Shown here: piece after piece, positions 37,111 to 48,854 of the stretch | How the letters are laid out: each line of letters starts with the position of its first letter | Position numbering within the stretch: position 1 is the stretch's first letter | Assembly (NCBI GenBank): GCA_037074765.1 | Contig: JBAMDO010000007.1 | Span: forward strand, 335,730-399,729 | From: Mansonella perstans | Lineage: Eukaryota; Nematoda; Chromadorea; Rhabditida; Onchocercidae | DNA length: 64,000 nucleotides | Direction of reading: 5' to 3' | Notes under the pieces: model-generated | The model's database searches: none | The model's input: the letters and a program-made list of their open reading frames with translations, nothing else | Told to the model about the DNA's origin: nothing | Position numbers and translations under genes: made by a program

Positions 37111-40100
37111 TCACTTAACCTGCGATACATCTGAAATATAAACCATTCAACATCAAATAAAACAGACTTCTAAATTTCTGCCTAAATTCAAATTGGTGCG
37201 TTCTGAGTTCAATTAATTTATGCAGAAAATTGAAGTCGCTTTAATTTGCATACATACAAATTCTACAATTTTTTCAGAGCTGATGTACAACAACATGTTT
37301 ACCTTTCATATTACTGGTAGCACCCATGGTGGTATCGCCAACCTGTGACATTCCCGTCATTTGAGATACGCCGCCTGTAGTTGCTTGTGAAATACCACCT
37401 ACTGTCATCTATAACATCAATATGCCAAACAGCAAATCGACAGCGTAAAGATTGAAAAATTCAAAATTTTGGATTTTTTGAACAAGCACTGAATCACTCG
37501 TAAAACATATGCCATCTTCAGTTTCTTAAAAACACTATAGTTACACGACAAAACTTTTTCTTTAGAGGTGGAATTATTGTTTGAAGGAATAAGATGCAAA
37601 AGAGACATCAGCAGTTGCGAATTTCCCATATGTTTTCTTCATTTGCGCGTTCCATCGCTTATAATAAGTTTTGGAATTTCGACATAACAAAAAACCAGCT
37701 CCAAAAACTCTGAAACAAGATATGTGATATTTTCAAATCTCGAAAATAATTAATTTTTTGAGCCATAGGAAGACCAGCTTTAATAAAATTAGTTAGGAAT
37801 TTTATCTGAGAAATTTTAGTAAAGGCGAAAGACAATGCTACGAAAGACATTGACTGGTTGTTGAAACAGTCCGAATAATTGGGGCTTGATCAGTAATTTG
37901 ACAGTGTGGTTTTCCTGGGAAATAGTATTTTGATAAAAGATTGTCCAAACAGCCAAACATTTCCAAGACTATTGTGAGTGAGCTAGAAGTTTTCTGAAAA
38001 GTTCTGTTAAATATTATAATTGCTAAATAAGAAGTCCGCAGTTTGTTTTTTGGTGCTTGTAAGTTACACTGTGAATCGGTAAATTAATGTAGTGGAGCTT
38101 TGCAACATATTTTAAATAAAATGAATGCCTACCCCACGAAGGTACCAACAATAAAACCAAGAGGTATGGACCAGATATTCACACCTTTTCTGATGCGGTA
38201 TCTGGAAAAAAATTACAGTTAGGTACATATTGTTTCACATTTTAAACAGAATTTAAAGTTAAAGTTAGACAGAACTCTAAATTCAAATTGGAGATACGCT
38301 TACACTATTCCAGGACGGAAGTTGAAAATAATGTTGCGTTTCATGAATGTGTGAGTAGTCAGCGGTGCCTGAATTTGATTGAATATATCAAAATGAATTC
38401 ATGGATTCACACAGCATTAATTTGCATGCATATCAACTTTATTAAAATAAGATTGGAAAAAAATTGCTTTCTTTTTACAAATGTATTTTCTGACTTAAAT
38501 TTTTGAAAATCAATTGGCATTAAGCTTCCTGTTTGAAACATATTTGCAGACTACTTTATTTTACGCAAAAAGGAAAAACATAAATTCAGATGGTTCACAG
38601 CTACAATTCCAATTTAACTTACAGAAAAACGAGCACCGCATTTATTGGCATCCTGTGCTAGAACAAAATACAATTCTTTTGATTTGGACCACAGATCGAA
38701 TGTTTCATAAAATGTGATGTAAGCAGGTGTTGTTTCATCCACAGGCTTGTTGAAAAGTGTTGGCCCATGTCGTATTTCCAAACCAAGTTTCTGCGATGTT
38801 GGATCGAGCTATAAAAAGTAACAAGAACAACCAACTACAATAAATGAAGGCCTATCAGAACATAAGAAGACAACTTGTCAGAAGTCAATCCGAACAATTT
38901 CTTCATATATAGTTTTCCAGAAAGAACTCTTTTCCAATTTTACTGTTACGCATTAAGATAATAAATGATCTGATTAACAGCTGCCATACTTTTTTTAAAG
39001 GAATTAAGTGATCTTCAAACCCACAGTATTGTTTTACTTCTTACTGAACGAATTTTATGATAATCTTATGCACAAAGCATTCGCCATAAAATATTCGTTC
39101 ACAGTCGTAAACTATCAATTGCATATTTTGGAAAACTTCTTGTTTCAAACGGCAAATACTTTTTCACAACCAAAGACGATTTGATCAATTTTTTGATGCA
39201 TTTAAAGAGGCCGGAATAACTTTTGTAAAAAAGTTTTTGAAAAAATACGTTATTATGTATGATAATTGTTTCGATGTTTGACATAGCACTCATTTTACTA
39301 CGATAACTGCTTGGTGTTCCGCCTGCAATTTATGATGACTAACTTGTTAGTAATGTAATCATCCTAAATCGATGAAAATTTTGAATATCAAAGTAATTCA
39401 TTTTTACGTCTTTATTTTACTTAGAATCAATACAACTGATAAGGAAATGAACATTGATAGTATATTAAGTCTGAAAGCTAAACAATACCCATTCTCAGCA
39501 TTAAATCTTTTTCTGAAAAACTTTATATTACGGTGTGCGCTTAACCAATATACCTTTGTATAGAGCTGAATAATGTATGTATCCTTTCTCTCGGCTCGTA
39601 TTGCTCCATGTCCATAGTGGCGGAAATTCCCATTCGATTGCCGTCATCCCCGCGCACGCATCTACTTCATATGTCGACCGTTCTACTAGTTCATAAACTT
39701 CCCGACTCAACTTCCTGTTGTAACCTGGTTCGCCAAACTTTACCTTTGAAAGCAGTTCCAAATGGCGAAATAAATTGGTTTTATTTCCGAAACACAATTT
39801 TAGTCTGAAATACTTTTCTTCGATGGATTTTTAGTGACGAGGAAGAATGGATGCAAAGGAAATAACTATCAAACAAATACTTCTAAAGTGAGAAAATAAT
39901 ATGACAACGGCTTAAAAAAATTAAATATAAAAAAAATTAATGGAGGGGGAAGGGAGGGAAACATTATTTTAATATTTATGATAAATTACGACAATAACAT
40001 AGTAATTATAAAATCTCATTACACACTTTCTTTAACACCCAAGTTGCTATCCTAGCTCGAGTTACCTCTCGTGGAAATTCCGAGCTTTTTTGAAAATAAT

Positions 40101-41470
40101 GTGCGCTTATGAGTGAAAGCTTGGAAAAACAATTTCAACTGGTTCTGGTTACTATCGTGGAATTAAATTGAAACTTTCAGGAGGAGGGCAGTGAATGACC
40201 AAAGTTTCTAAAATGACTGATAGGCCTCAGAAATCACACTTAATCAGTTAATATTGTAGCCGGAGCTAAGGTTGGAGCTTAAGTTCCCATCGTTTTATCG
40301 TAGGGGAAAAATACGCACGCCTTGCACGATTTCCGAGTGATCTGAATGGCGAAAGTAACGTTTGGATGCTTAGCTCGACCTTTGACAGTTTCTTTTGAAA
40401 CGATAAGTTGCAACTGTTCGATGTTCGATGCGTGACTTTCATAGGTAAGATTACCTTTTGCTGTTATTACTGGAGTCATATATTTAGTTACCATAGTAGA
40501 AACTCGCGCACCTGGTACCTTAACACAATGCGATTATTTAAAATCTAAGTCAATTAGTTCCGAGCAAAATGACGCCATTATAAGCAGTAATAACAGTACC
40601 TGACCATTGAGGATATTTAAGATCGCTTGTAACAAAAACGCCAACAGCAACTTTCCAAGCAACATTATAATCAATACACCGATTTGGAATGATATCTATG
40701 CAAGAAAATGGACTATTTGTACCAGCATCAGGCTAAATTTATTCCAGTTATGTAGTATGCAAATTCTAGTATATTGCTCAAATTTTTGTTACCAAAATGG
40801 TATTCTGAAAAAAAAATAATACATTTCTTTTTTTTTTTTTTTTTTTTTACATTATCATTCTTTACTGAACATTAACACAAAGCCTTTTTTATCACGGTGA
40901 AACTACACGGTCGACTTTCAGAAACTTGGTATCTTATAATGTTATAACAAGTCAACCGTATAAATTGACGAAGTCGTTGACGAAAAAGTTTAAATCGAGC
41001 ATCATTTGAATAAAATTTCCAAGGATAAGAATAGATTCATTTTCAGATCATATCTTTCTGATCATGTTTCATGACTGAATTTAGAGTTCACGTTAGCAAC
41101 ATATATTTAAAACTTTTATTGGGCTACATAAAATTTAATGATGGATGTGTTATAAGTTGCTTCAATTTCAATTTTAACTAATTCAAGCAAATCCACTTTC
41201 TTCAAAAGACAATCATTCAGTTTATAGCAACTAAACTGTAAATATTTAGTAAATAAACATATATTTGAATAAACAAATAAATATGTGTATAAAAGTTTTG
41301 AAATATTTCTGAACGTCTAGAAGAAGAACATATAACTCTCTCATGACGAAGAGTAGGAAGTATACGAGATTAACATTAAGATGAAACGCCATAATTGCAT
41401 GACGTTCTAACTCTGATGGAACACGCTCGTGTAGTGTACGTAAGTCCTTCTGACCAGCTAGTTTGGTCAT
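37111..41470 (-). CDS. unrecognised single-pass membrane protein with repetitive tail
   Basis: Ten exons on the minus strand: 41470-41366, 40732-40600, 40511-40328, 39804-39546, 38808-38623, 38368-38304, 38201-38133, 37709-37607, 37408-37303, 37130-37111. All phases close and give about 408 residues, so the gene model is well supported although no family was recognised. There is no clear N-terminal signal peptide. A large N-terminal domain with several Cys (SPFSCIDIIPNRCIDY) and possible glycosylation sites leads to a single hydrophobic helix rich in glycine (IPLGFIVGTFVGGVFGAGFL, about residues 318-337). A basic juxtamembrane stretch follows (CRNSKTYYKRWNAQMKK). The tail has repeated SQ units: GGISQATT, GGVSQMTG, MSQVGD and the final DVSQVK. 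Two donors (GTGCAAG after 40328, GTCTCT after 37607) are weak, and the first exon is the least certain. It is head to head with the ERGIC3 gene. Confidence 0.6.
40828..40848. repeat. poly-T tract
   Basis: About 21 consecutive T inside the first intron of the minus-strand membrane-protein gene. Confidence 0.85.
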
Positions 41471-41834
41471 GTTGGAGTGGCGTTATTAAGAGTGAAATGA
41501 TGATTGGGATGTATTACTGTCGGAGAGCAATACTGTGATAAAGGTCAAAGTTATGAAATGGGAAGTGAGGTCATGAGATTAAAATTCATCTGTCACTATC
41601 AAAAAAAAAATTTTTTTTAAAAATCTGTTTGTTACTTGTCATTCCTTACCCATAAGCATATTATTCTTAGTGTTATGAATGAATTCATACACTCATAACA
41701 CTTACAATGTGTGTTTTTTTTTTTTTTTTTAATTTTCGTGTTTAGTCAATTGGCTGCGTTTTCGGTAGCTGATACGTTCGTTATTAGTGGTTAGTACGTG
41801 GTTATTCGTGGAAGCTTGTTCAAATATATAACGT
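41471..41834. promoter_or_regulatory. shared head-to-head region upstream of ERGIC3
   Basis: The 364 bp between the divergent starts of the unrecognised membrane-protein gene and ERGIC3. It includes a T run at about 41714-41731. No specific promoter element was identified. Confidence 0.45.
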
Positions 41835-44800
41835 ATGTCATTACTGGAACGTCTCAAAGACTTCGATGCATATACGAAACCACTGGATGATTTCCGTGTT
41901 CGGACTTTTGCTGGTGGAACTGGTTAGTAATAATTGAAAGTATAGGATGATATACAATGGATTCTACTGCAAGACGTTACAGAATGCATTATATAGCAAA
42001 TGACGACACATTAGTTTTATAGATAAAATGTATTCTGTACCATCAACGTTTCAAAAAACTATGTTTAATCAGATGTTAGGTTGGAATTTATCAGAGTATC
42101 CTGTTGTTCCTGATGTACAAATTTGAATTTCACGATTTTACGACTTTTTGGATTTTATGATTTAAATTTTTTTCATGGTTTTTTTTTTCTTTTTTTGTGA
42201 CGATTTGTAAATTTTTAGAATTTTCCTCATAAATTCGCAAGTTATACTTTTTACAGTTACTCTGGTAAGCAGTACTGTGATCATATTTATGTTCGTGTCA
42301 GAAACGCTGTCGTTTTTATCAGTGGATATAGTTGAACAGCTTTATGTGGATTCAACACCTGCTGAACAACGAGTCGATGTTAATTTTGACATTACATTTC
42401 CCCGTTTACCTTGTTCTGGTTCGAATCGTTCTCATTTTAATATTTTTATCATTATATCACATTCTACGACATTTTTTATTTTTACATGTTTCTCTCTGCC
42501 ATTTTTTGGTATAAGTAATAAAAATCTTAAATTTATTACTAATCCAATCAATAGATGTTTGTTTTTATGTGTTGCAGTATTTTCCTGTACTTTTTTCAGT
42601 GATAACAATTGATGTGATGGATTTAAGTGGTGATAATCAAGACGATATAAAAGACGATGTATATAAAATAAATTTGCTGAACGGAAAAGAAGGGAATGGA
42701 GTTAGGCAGGGTTAGTATTTCTCTTTTTTTCTGGATGAGATTGTTCCTTTACATTTTGGAACTGTGTTTGATAAATGCCCTTATAATATGGAATTTGGAA
42801 AAAATTTAATTTGCGTTTTATAACAAAAATTCTGAATCTTTCCACATAACTTCAGTTGCCAGGAATTGGGCCAATTGAATTCTTTCATTTATAGTTTTAT
42901 TGTCGATATTATTGCTAAATTTCTCAAGTTCATAAAATTGCTTTGTTACGAAACATAAATAGATATAAAAGGGAGAGCAGAATTTTTTCATAATTATATC
43001 ATTCTGATTTATTTGGAAGTTTACAAATCGTCGATTATAGGTGGCGAACTGAAATACACTAGGTTAACGTAACTAATATTTTTCTAAAATATATAGCATT
43101 TGGACGATAATGGGAAATACAACTTCCAGATGATTATTTAATGTATGATAAACTTTTCAGGGGTGAATATTAATACTACCACATTGTCGTCAGTTTCTTC
43201 TTCTCAAGTTTTGTGTGGTAGTTGTTATGGGGCAAAAGACGGGTATTTCTTCCGTATATTCTTTTTAAATTAAAATTTTTGGTCTCTAGATTAAGTAATA
43301 GAATTTTTGCTTTGAGAGCTGAAGAATATGAAATGTGCCAAATTAAAAGTATTCAAAAAATTACTTGGTATTTTTCTCAGTAGAAATGTTTATTTGGCGT
43401 TTATATGTTAGTGCTGAAATTTTTGTGCATTAATTATGTTTTAAAGGGAAATACAACTTCCAGATGATTATTTAACTATCTTATGTCAGTTTAATTCCAG
43501 TACTTGAAGTTTTATCTTTGTAGGTGTTGTAATACATGCGAAGAGGTGAAAGAAGCCTATATGGGAAAAGGATGGGAATTATTCAGTATAGAAACTGTTG
43601 AGCAATGTAAAAACGATTTATGGGTTAAAAAAATGAACGAACATAAAAATGAAGGTTGTAGAGTTTATGGCAAGGTCCAGGTCGCCAAAGTTTGTAATTC
43701 TTATTGGCTGTACTGAAAGTTTTATAACTTTATAATCTTTTAAATAACCAAATATATTTTAAAAAATTGTTGGCAAAGGAAAAGCGAATAACTGCAATTA
43801 TATTAGACTCAAGTATTGCAATTGCGAAGTTTTTAATTGCGAAATCATGTTTTCGATTTGCGTGACAGTATAATAGTTTCGAAGTTTACTTATCGTTAGT
43901 TTTAGGTCGCTGGTAATTTCCATATTGCGCCCGGTGATCCACTCAGAGCTCATCGATCTCACTGTAAATGCATTAAAATTATTTTGTTGTTTATTTCTTG
44001 ACGACAGTGCATGCTTGTTTTGAATGATTAGCATAAACAGTTATAGATAGATGAAAACTAGCAACAAGTTTCCATGAAGTTGTAAAGTATGCTGATTTAG
44101 TGAAAACTGGATAGTGTTCAATCCAATGGGCATGTGGGGTATTTTGTTGAAGTTACTTTCTCACTTTAAGAGCATATTTTTCTAATTTTTTTTTTCAGTT
44201 CATGATTTGCACTCTCTTTCACCGTCAAAATTCGATACGAGTCATACAGTCAATCATTTTTCTTTCGGGAACTCGTTTCCGGGGAAGGTTTACCCACTGG
44301 ACGGAAAATTTTTTGGATCTGCAAGGGATTCAGGTAAGTATAGAAATTGCTTTGCAAATTTAATGTTAAGTATTTTTTACTTTCGAAAATGATATAAATT
44401 CTATTAAAGTGAAATAACTTTTATTCTTTAGATGGTATAATGTACCAATATCACTTAAAATTGGTACCAGTTTCATATGTTTTTTTGGATTCTAGTCGAA
44501 ATATCTTCAGTCACCTTTTCTCAGTAACTACCTATCAGAAAGATATATCTCAAGGAGCGTCAGGTTTACCTGGTTTTTTCGTACAATACGAATTCTCACC
44601 ATTAATGGTCAAGTATGAGGAAAGACGACAGTATGTTGTAACGATTATTTTGAATTAAAATATGTTGGAAATACTTGATTCCAGATTTTGTATCATTGTG
44701 TGTCATTAGCATGAAAATTTGCTAGTTTAATTCCCGTAATTTTAAAGCAGTGAAGGGTTTAAAATATATTTTGATTCTGTGGCAAACTGAAATTTTGTGG

Positions 44801-45386
44801 ATGGCACTCTCTTCCTCATTGGGAATTGGTGGATTCATAATTGCTATGAAAGTAACTCTTGGAATTGAAGTGGAGTAACTAGAACAGGCGCTTTTTTTTG
44901 TATCACAGCTGAACACATTGAGCATTGTAACATCAAGAAATTGTTAGTTCATAGCAATTTAGTTATTTGAAATAGCTTATAAAGTTAATATGTGAAAGTA
45001 ATTAGCTCTTGAAGATATGCTTTTTCTATTGTAGCTTAATGGTTATATACCGAGTCGCTTTTAGATTTCGTCAGTTCATTTTTCATGCACATCTTATGAT
45101 TATATGCTTCTTTTTTTTCTCAAACTTTTTTGGAACTTACTTAATCCTGAAGATGTTTTCAATTACTTTTATTTACTATAAGTATAGAGTTGAACTGTTT
45201 AATTTTAGATAGAAAAAGATATCCTAGCTAGTGAAGAAATTTGTTTTCAGGAGCTTGTCTACATTTCTGGTTTCAATATGTGCTATTATTGGTGGTATTT
45301 TCACGGTCGCAAGTTTGATTGATGCATTCATTTATCGTTCAGGACGAATTATTAGCCAGAAGATTGCACTTAATAAATATACATAG
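41835..45386 (+). CDS. ergic3: ERGIC3/Erv46, COPII cargo receptor subunit
   Basis: Erv46/ERGIC3 cycles between ER and Golgi and, with Erv41/ERGIC2, retrieves or exports cargo. Exons: 41835-41922, 42257-42418, 42600-42710, 43161-43242, 43524-43689, 43906-43963, 44199-44333, 44432-44630, 45251-45386; all phases close, about 378 residues. The N-terminus has LKDFDAYTKPLDDFRVRT and then transmembrane helix 1 (VSSTVIIFMFVSETLSFL). Lumenal family blocks are ELYVDST-type (QLYVDSTPAEQRVDVN), ITIDVMDLSG and the cysteine-rich CGSCYGAKDG and CCNTCEEVKEAY. VAGNFHIAPG, VNHFSFGNSFPG, GLPGFFVQYEFSPLMVK and helix 2 (FLVSICAIIGGIFTVASLID) near the C-terminus follow. Intron 2 uses a weak donor (GTTCGA after 42418), but the resulting join is what homologues require. 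A 29-bp direct repeat flanks exon 4. Confidence 0.96.
43112..43140. repeat. 29-bp direct repeat, copy 1 (ERGIC3 intron 3)
   Basis: Begins GGGAAATACAACTTCCAGAT. The same 29 bases recur at 43446-43474, 334 bp downstream. The two copies bracket exon 4 (43161-43242). Confidence 0.85.
43446..43474. repeat. 29-bp direct repeat, copy 2 (ERGIC3 intron 4)
   Basis: Second copy of the repeat at 43112-43140, apparently identical over 29 bases. It lies 50 bases before exon 5 and on the other side of exon 4. Confidence 0.85.
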
Positions 45387-45424
45387 GTTTCTTGTATTTT
45401 GGAGATTTTTGATATTTGAAATAC

Positions 45425-45470
45425 TGAGTATTATAATACTTTTCTTTGTCGAAGAATGGTGTATTTATTG
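45425..45470. repeat. dispersed direct repeat, copy 1
   Basis: Contains AGTATTATAATACTTTTCTT, GTCGAAGAATGGTGTATTTA. Related copies begin at about 45956 with an internal insertion, and a decayed piece lies at about 45925-45950. Confidence 0.75.
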
Positions 45471-45955
45471 TGGCATAAAAGTAGCGTAAGTGATTTGTTT
45501 TTGCAATGACTTTAAGTATGAATGAAGTTTTTAACAGTTTTTTATGAATATTTTATTTGAATTGTTTTATTAAAAATTATTGATTGTAGTACTACAAAAA
45601 TAAGTCTTCTGAAATTTTTTTTCGTTTCTTAAATTTTTAATTTTTAAATATTTCTTGGGAACGACGGATTTTAGAAAATTTTTATACTATTTTTATATAT
45701 AAAAATTACTGTGGAGTTAATGAAGCTTTAGACATATAAATAGTTGCTTATATTATTGTGCTGCGCTACATCGATGTTGTATATTTTTTATGAAAAGGGA
45801 GAGAATTTTTTGATTTGAGACTGCTTTTTTTGTATGAAAATTGAGCTTAAAATTAGTTTAGTTCGTCTTGAGACAGAACGGTTCATCTTATATGTGAATG
45901 TATGTGAATCCAGCATGAAAAAATGGGTATTATAATCTTTTCTTTTTTCGAAAAT

Positions 45956-46028
45956 GAGTATTATAATACCTTTCTTTGTCGAAGATGAGTAATGTTTTTC
46001 TTTGTCAGAGAATGGTGTATTTATTGTA
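45956..46028. repeat. dispersed direct repeat, copy 2
   Basis: Shares AGTATTATAATAC, TTTCTTTGTCGAAGA and AATGGTGTATTTATTGT with copy 1, with an extra internal segment that itself repeats TTTCTTTGTC. Confidence 0.75.
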
Positions 46029-47222
46029 ACGAATCCAGTTATTTAATTTTAGGTTTTAGGTCTTCTGAATTATAACTCCAACGAGCAAGAAGGAATGGAC
46101 TTTTCATTATATTCTGTCTTCATTCTTCAAGCTATCAAGATAGAAAATTATTCAACTTTGGTTTTTGTTTTTCTGTTCAAGTGCCTCTGATTTTAATTTT
46201 TTTAAATGGCTTGTAATTTTAATTGCATGTATTATGAATGAGCGATGTATGACACAAATTTCTCAACGAAAGAAATAACATCGTTAGCATTGCTTCATAT
46301 CTTCTGCTTTTAATACTTTAGATTTATTTACTATAAGTTCTTTCTCATAATTTAATTGTGCAATTTTTTCCAGTATATTGTATTAATCATTTTTTTTTGC
46401 TTAATATTTTATCGTTTTGCGGGTAACCAAATATTTTGATTCCTGATCAATTATTTATTGTTATTGAGGTAGACCCATGATATGTTTATTAAGTCATCAT
46501 TAAAATTGTGTAGGATGTTATATGTTCTCACTGATGAGTTTATACTCTCAGCGATGCAAAGACTCGAGATATTTCAGAAAATATTAATGCATTGCATGCA
46601 CTTGCATTAGACACTTCGTTTGGATATTTGTTAGTTAGTTTGTTAAATTGTTTGACATGGATATTTTTTAATGTCAATTATCGTAAGTCTCTCTTGTAAC
46701 ACTCGCAGAAGATTTTGAAAGCATTTCAGATTTTATTCTGAATGTTTTGGAAGTTTGCTTGATTATTTTTTAAGTGTGATTCTAAATTTTTCTGGATTTT
46801 TCACAGAAGTGGATGCCCAGATAAGATTTTTTAGATATTCTTATGCTGTTAAACCGTAAAACATTTCATCGGAATTTTCCGTAGTTATTCCAATGTAATT
46901 AAATCGTGTCAATGTATTTGTTTAGCTTGTTAAGTACTTAAATTGCATTTCTTAGTAGGGCTGCACCAATTGCGTAGCGTCTCACACTCCAGGCTCAACT
47001 TAGGGCTAATGATAATGGTTTACCTGTTTTAGATGAGTTGGGTAGTTATACGTTCTTGTTAATTAGGCAGGAGATGTCTGAATTGACATAAGGCTTTTCA
47101 TTTTTGATTGAAATTCGAATACTTTTTTTTACTGCGGTTCAACTTTCAGTTGGTTAATTGAATGGTGAAAATGGATTGAAAATGATATTTGTGAAATAAA
47201 TTTCTAAAATGAATAGCAAATT

Positions 47223-48159
47223 TCATAATTTATCGGTAAACAGTAAATATTCTCCTTCATAACCATTCCGAAGGAATTTCGGGCAGGTGTCAATAAATTG
47301 TTTCGTGACATAATCTTGTCCAATAATTGTATAAATAATTGCTCGGCGTTCCATCGAATCTTTATCATATTCGCCCACGACCTTTTTTTCGGTAAAAAGT
47401 TATTTACATTGATATCTACGCAGGGGACGGATATTTTATATCGATACCAATTTTAATATATATATATATTAATACCTTCAAGTACTTAAAATGCATGTCA
47501 TTGAATTAAGTCTTGCATATAATTAGCAATTTTGGAGTGCTTTGTAATCGACGATTGTAGACGTGAGAAAAGAATCTTTTATATGTTGCGTGTATTCTTT
47601 AGAATTATAACTAAGTTACTTTCTAAACCTTTAAATTAAAAGATGTAGTAGTACTTGTTCTATAGAGAGACCACATATTTGTGACAATGCGATGACACCC
47701 ACCATCGGAAGCTGTAAACGTATCTGCTAAGATATGAATTGAATTTGAATTGATTTAGTCGTAAAATTCCCTGAGTTGTTCCTTGATTATTCTCGTATAG
47801 CCAAATCATTAAGTTTATCAGTCTATTGTATTTTAAAGGTGGATGACCGTGGTTGAAAGTCATTACATAATCTGTTTCTTTAATTTTTTAAAATAGAAAA
47901 CAACTAACTGGTTAATTGATAAGATTAATGCGACTCAAATATGAAAAGAAAAAAGACTTACAGCTGTAAATTTGGCAACTCTTAATGAGGTTGCGAATTT
48001 TTCTTCGCATAGTGAAATTTCCGCTGTAGCGTGTCCGTGTTCTAGTAAACAAAGTAGGATGCCGTTGAATATGATAACTAGCGTTATGCTACCACAGCAA
48101 GATATTATTGCGCACCAGGTCATTGTTTCCATATCCATCTTTTCTGTGAAGTTTCTCAT
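47223..48159 (-). CDS. small unrecognised membrane protein
   Basis: The first exon, 48159-47962 on the minus strand, is well supported: a TTTCAG acceptor at about 48176-48181 lies just upstream of the ATG, and the exon ends at a good GTAAGT donor. It encodes MRNFTEKMDMETMTWC and then one hydrophobic helix (AIISCCGSITLVIIFNGILL), a Cys-containing stretch and KFATSLRVAKFTA. The likely last exon runs from about 47385 to a stop at 47225-47223 and reads VVGEYDKDSMERRAIIYTII followed by GQDYVTKQFID and a short end. Its acceptor (AAAAAAAG) is weak. Another open frame at 47660-47863 could be a middle exon but has no convincing acceptor. No family was recognised. The protein would be about 120 residues with a single membrane span. 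Confidence 0.4.
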
Positions 48160-48854
48160 GAAGTCACAAAGATTCTGAAATTCATAAATTCCCAGATCTG
48201 ATTATTTTTTTACAAATCTAAATTTTGGCAAGTCCACGTTTTTGAAAGGAGAAGCAAAAAATCAGATCATATTGTTTATTTGATATTTTCTTGTTTTTAT
48301 AGAAATTACAAAAATAATTGGACCGTATTACAAACCTTTGCTGTTATGTGGATTTTTAAGACTGTAAAATCAACCACGTCCCTTTAGGTTGAACTAGCAC
48401 GTTACTGAATGGTTGATACAGCTATATCATGTACTTATGTTTTATGAGATTTTATGCAGATTTTATATCATTAAGGATGAAGCATTCCTGTCGTACATTG
48501 TTTTTTATGTAGAAGATTGCAGGAGGAAAGCAAAAGTTGCATAATTGTTTTTTTCTTAGTTTTAGTTAGTATTTACTTCATCTATTCAGCTGCTTAGTTC
48601 GAAATTACAGCGATCATCCCAAGTATATGATTGACCTGTTGGAGATACGACTTTACATATTTCTCAGACGTTGTTTCTGTCAGAATGTTTATGTTGTTAT
48701 CTTATCTGGAAATGCTATAAATGCCATAATCGTTTAACGATATCTTGAGTCAATGTGTCTTTCATAAGTAAATAGATTTGTTGCTGCAAATATATTAGTA
48801 TATGAATATTAAAAATATATAAACGTTCTGGCTGTCGTTTAAAATGTGAAAGGA
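48160..48854. other. intergenic region between divergent small genes
   Basis: About 700 bp between the divergent starts of loci 12 and 13. No gene seen. Promoters of both must lie here or overlap it. Confidence 0.45.

Larger units (their letters stand above)
45387..47222. other. intergenic region between convergent ERGIC3 and locus 12
   Basis: 3' flank of ERGIC3. It contains a dispersed repeat (45425-45470 and 45956-46028, see below) and is otherwise AT-rich without a supported gene. Confidence 0.5.

Noticed and set aside
42405..42432. tRNA-like B-box GGTTCGAATC
   Set aside because: It sits at the end of an ERGIC3 exon, with no A-box or acceptor-stem pairing upstream.
47660..47863. 67-codon minus-strand open frame
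   Set aside because: No convincing acceptor, and its end has no donor before the stop. It is more likely intron of locus 12.
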